A stretch of 64,000 nucleotides of DNA from Cellulomonas sp. Root485 (GTDB lineage Bacteria; Actinomycetota; Actinomycetes; Actinomycetales; Cellulomonadaceae): the NCBI RefSeq assembly GCF_001426705.1, contig NZ_LMFC01000004.1:124001-188000 (forward strand), written 5' to 3'. Position 1 is the first letter of the stretch; each line of letters opens with the position of its first letter. Shown here piece after piece: positions 62,261-64,000 of the stretch. Under the pieces are notes generated by a model. The model did no database searches. It saw only the letters and a list, made by a program, of their open reading frames with translations, and was not told where the DNA came from. A program made the translations under genes and the position numbers.

Positions 62261-63201
62261 CGACCTGGGGCCAGCTGACCGACGACGGCCGGGTCTCGCA
62301 GCCCGACGCGCTCGCGAGCGTCGAGGACCGCGGCGGGGTCATCTCCGTGCGTCTGGCCGGCGGGCTCGCGTTCGACGTCCTGCCCGGGCGCGGGCTGGAC
62401 CTGGGGGCGACGTGGTGGGGGTCGACGCCCGTGGCGTGGCGGTCCCCGAACCCCGTCGACCCCGGACCCGGGCGCGACTGGGAGTCGCGGTTCCTCGGCG
62501 GGCTCCTGGCCACGTGCGGCCCGGACAACATCGGTGAGCCGCGCGGCTCGTCCGGCCAGCACGGCACCCACCACCTGACGCCCGCGACCGACGTGCACTG
62601 GTCGCGCGAGCGGGTGGCCGACACCTGGCAGGTGCGCGTGACGGGCACGGTCGCGCACACCTCGCTGGGCGGTCCCCGGATCCTCGTCGAGCGGTCGGTG
62701 GTGGCGTCCACGGGAACGCCGGCCGTCGAGGTCAGTGACGTGGTCCGTAACGTCGGCGACCGGAGCGTCGGCGTGCCGCTGCTCTACCACGTCAACCTCG
62801 GCGCGCCCTTCCTGCGACCGGGCGTACGCCTGGACGTCGATGCGGACGAGTGGGTCGCCCGGGAGCCGCTCCCGGCGGACCGCCACCCGCTGGTCACCCC
62901 CGAGCCCGCGCCGGGCCTGGCCCCCGTCGTCGCCGAGCACCTCGGCGTGCGCGGTGCCCGGGCCACCCTCGTCGGCGACGAGCAGTTCCCCGACCTCGTC
63001 GTGACCTGGACCGGCGCCACCCTGCCCCGGCTGTGCACCTGGAGCTGGCCGGCGAGCAACGCGTACGTGCTCGGCGTCGAGCCCACCAACGCCCCGCTGT
63101 TCGGCCCGGAGCGGGACCTGCCGCACGCCGGCGCACCCGTGCTCGAGCCCGGCGCGACCTGGCGCACGGGCGTCCGCATCTGCGTCGAAGGACTCGCATG
63201 A
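62257..63201 (+). CDS. DUF4432 / aldose 1-epimerase-like protein
   Basis: 314 residues, beta-sandwich galactose-mutarotase-like fold. LAFDVLPGRGLDLGATWWGSTPVAWRSP and FLGGLLATCGPDNIGEP are the N-terminal DUF4432 blocks; VPLLYHVNLGAPFL and LPRLCTWSWPASNAYVLGVEPTNAP carry His and Glu at the mutarotase acid/base positions. Members sit in sugar operons as anomer or related epimerases, most uncharacterised. Overlaps on both sides (ATGA) tie it to the kinase and isomerase-like gene. The LacX protein of lactose/tagatose operons is a comparable partner (analogy). Confidence 0.75.
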   Translation: MTTWGQLTDDGRVSQPDALASVEDRGGVISVRLAGGLAFDVLPGRGLDLGATWWGSTPVAWRSPNPVDPGPGRDWESRFLGGLLATCGPDNIGEPRGSSGQHGTHHLTPATDVHWSRERVADTWQVRVTGTVAHTSLGGPRILVERSVVASTGTPAVEVSDVVRNVGDRSVGVPLLYHVNLGAPFLRPGVRLDVDADEWVAREPLPADRHPLVTPEPAPGLAPVVAEHLGVRGARATLVGDEQFPDLVVTWTGATLPRLCTWSWPASNAYVLGVEPTNAPLFGPERDLPHAGAPVLEPGATWRTGVRICVEGLA

Positions 63202-64000
63202 AGCCGCTGTACCTGCCTGCCAACCAGCCCGCCGACCGGTTCTACGCGGGCGGTCGCCAGATCGCCGACCTGCGCGGGAGCGGTCCGGCGGCGAGCCACG
63301 AGCCCGAGGACTGGGTCGGGTCGGCCACGTCGGTGTTCGGGCACGAGCCCGTCGGCCTGACGGTGCTGCCCGACGGCCGCCTGCTCCGCGACGCGATCGC
63401 GGCCGACCCGGTCGCGTGGCTGGGCTCGGAGCACGTCGCCGCGTACGGCTCGGACCCGGCCCTGCTGGTCAAGCTGCTCGACGCGGGCCAGCGCCTCCCC
63501 GTGCACGCGCACCCCGACGTCCCGTTCGCCGCCGAGCACCTCGGGCTCGCGCACGGCAAGACCGAGGCCTGGGTGGTGCTTGAGCCCGCGCGGGTGCACC
63601 TGGGGTTCGCGCGGGACGTCGGCGTCGAGGAGCTGGCCGGCTGGGTGCGGACGCAGGACACGGACGCGATGCTCGGCGCGATGCACGTCCTCGACCTCGC
63701 CGCCGGTGACGCGGTGCTGGTCCCCGCAGGGCTCCCGCACGCGATCGGGGAGGGCGCCCTCGTCGTCGAGCTCCAGGAGCCGACCGACCTGTCGATCCTG
63801 CTGGAGTGGTCCGGGTTCCAGATCGACGGCGCCACCGACGGGCACCTGGGGCTCGGGTTCGACGTTGCGCTCGCAGCCGTCGACCGGCGCGGGTGGTCCG
63901 CCGACGAGATCGCGCACCTGCGGGGTGCGACCGCGGCGTCGTCGGGCGACCTGCTGCCGGAGGCTGCCGCGTTCTTCCGCGTGGAGCGGTGGACCGGTCC
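63198..64000 (+). CDS. Class I mannose-6-phosphate isomerase-like protein, 3' end missing
   Basis: 267 codons are present before the window ends. KLLDAGQRLPVHAHPDVPFAAEHLGLAHGKTEAWVVLE has the zinc ligands (Gln, two His, Glu) of the type I isomerase cupin; VLDLAAGDAVLVPAGLPHAIGEGALVVELQEPTDLSI is the second metal block. The usual helical insertion of ManA is reduced, as in bacterial short forms. It would interconvert an aldose and ketose phosphate and so supply the kinase/aldolase. ATGA overlap with the DUF4432 gene. Confidence 0.87.
   Translation, partial: MKPLYLPANQPADRFYAGGRQIADLRGSGPAASHEPEDWVGSATSVFGHEPVGLTVLPDGRLLRDAIAADPVAWLGSEHVAAYGSDPALLVKLLDAGQRLPVHAHPDVPFAAEHLGLAHGKTEAWVVLEPARVHLGFARDVGVEELAGWVRTQDTDAMLGAMHVLDLAAGDAVLVPAGLPHAIGEGALVVELQEPTDLSILLEWSGFQIDGATDGHLGLGFDVALAAVDRRGWSADEIAHLRGATAASSGDLLPEAAAFFRVERWTG

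Overview
The window is about 73% GC chromosomal DNA with a strong bias for G or C at third codon positions, many GTG starts, and dense operons joined by ATGA, GTGA or TGATG overlaps. Together with MsiK-type sugar importers lacking their own ATPase, an ECF41 sigma factor, a SARP/STAND regulator, RecBCD, secreted glycosidases with ricin-type CBM13 modules and a mycobacterial-style leucine cluster, this points to a saprophytic actinobacterium, probably Micrococcales (Cellulomonas-like). The genus is an inference from gene content. I saw no rRNA, tRNA, CRISPR array, transposase or prophage.

Layout. 1-1.0 kb: fatty-acid genes on the minus strand (fabI and a cut nitronate monooxygenase-like gene). 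1.2-6.1 kb: a coupled four-gene plus-strand unit of membrane histidine kinase, stand-alone receiver, membrane-anchored HEAT-repeat protein and membrane family-2 glycosyltransferase, probably a regulated surface-polysaccharide machine. 6.1-12.2 kb: an alpha-glucoside uptake and hydrolysis operon (GH13, binding protein, two permeases) divergent from a ROK regulator, with an AT-rich operator-like palindrome between them. 12.3-19.2 kb: housekeeping and unknown genes (GerW/YtfJ-like, LtrA, AlkD) and a 1058-residue fusion of a membrane protein with an alpha/beta hydrolase. 19.2-27.6 kb: recC-recB-recD. 27.9-34.7 kb: small unknowns, a P-loop kinase, a 1432-residue SARP-STAND-propeller regulator, and a CGNR zinc-finger regulator divergent from a 66-residue gene across a repeat-rich control region.

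34.7-54.7 kb carries nearly the gene set of the Mycobacterium tuberculosis Rv2495c-Rv2506 locus: thiolase and scoAB, bkdABC, then a TetR regulator divergent from accD1-accA1-acyl-CoA dehydrogenase-MaoC-citE. Bkd oxidises branched-chain keto acids, the carboxylase/dehydrogenase/hydratase set processes the leucine branch, the CitE-type lyase makes acetyl-CoA plus acetoacetate (and may also split citramalyl-CoA in itaconate breakdown), and CoA-transferase plus thiolase finish the acetoacetate. About 7.6 kb of unrelated genes split the two halves: a secreted GH5-GH43 pair probably acting on arabinogalactan, a serine hydrolase, an NDH-2-like enzyme and its ECF41 sigma neighbour.

54.7-64.0 kb: a secreted unknown, a putative glycolipid-binding protein, and a DeoR-controlled sugar cassette (importer, class II aldolase, ADP-dependent sugar kinase family protein, DUF4432 mutarotase-like protein, mannose-6-phosphate isomerase-like protein cut by the window end). 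A sigma-70-like promoter with a probable DeoR operator just downstream drives it.
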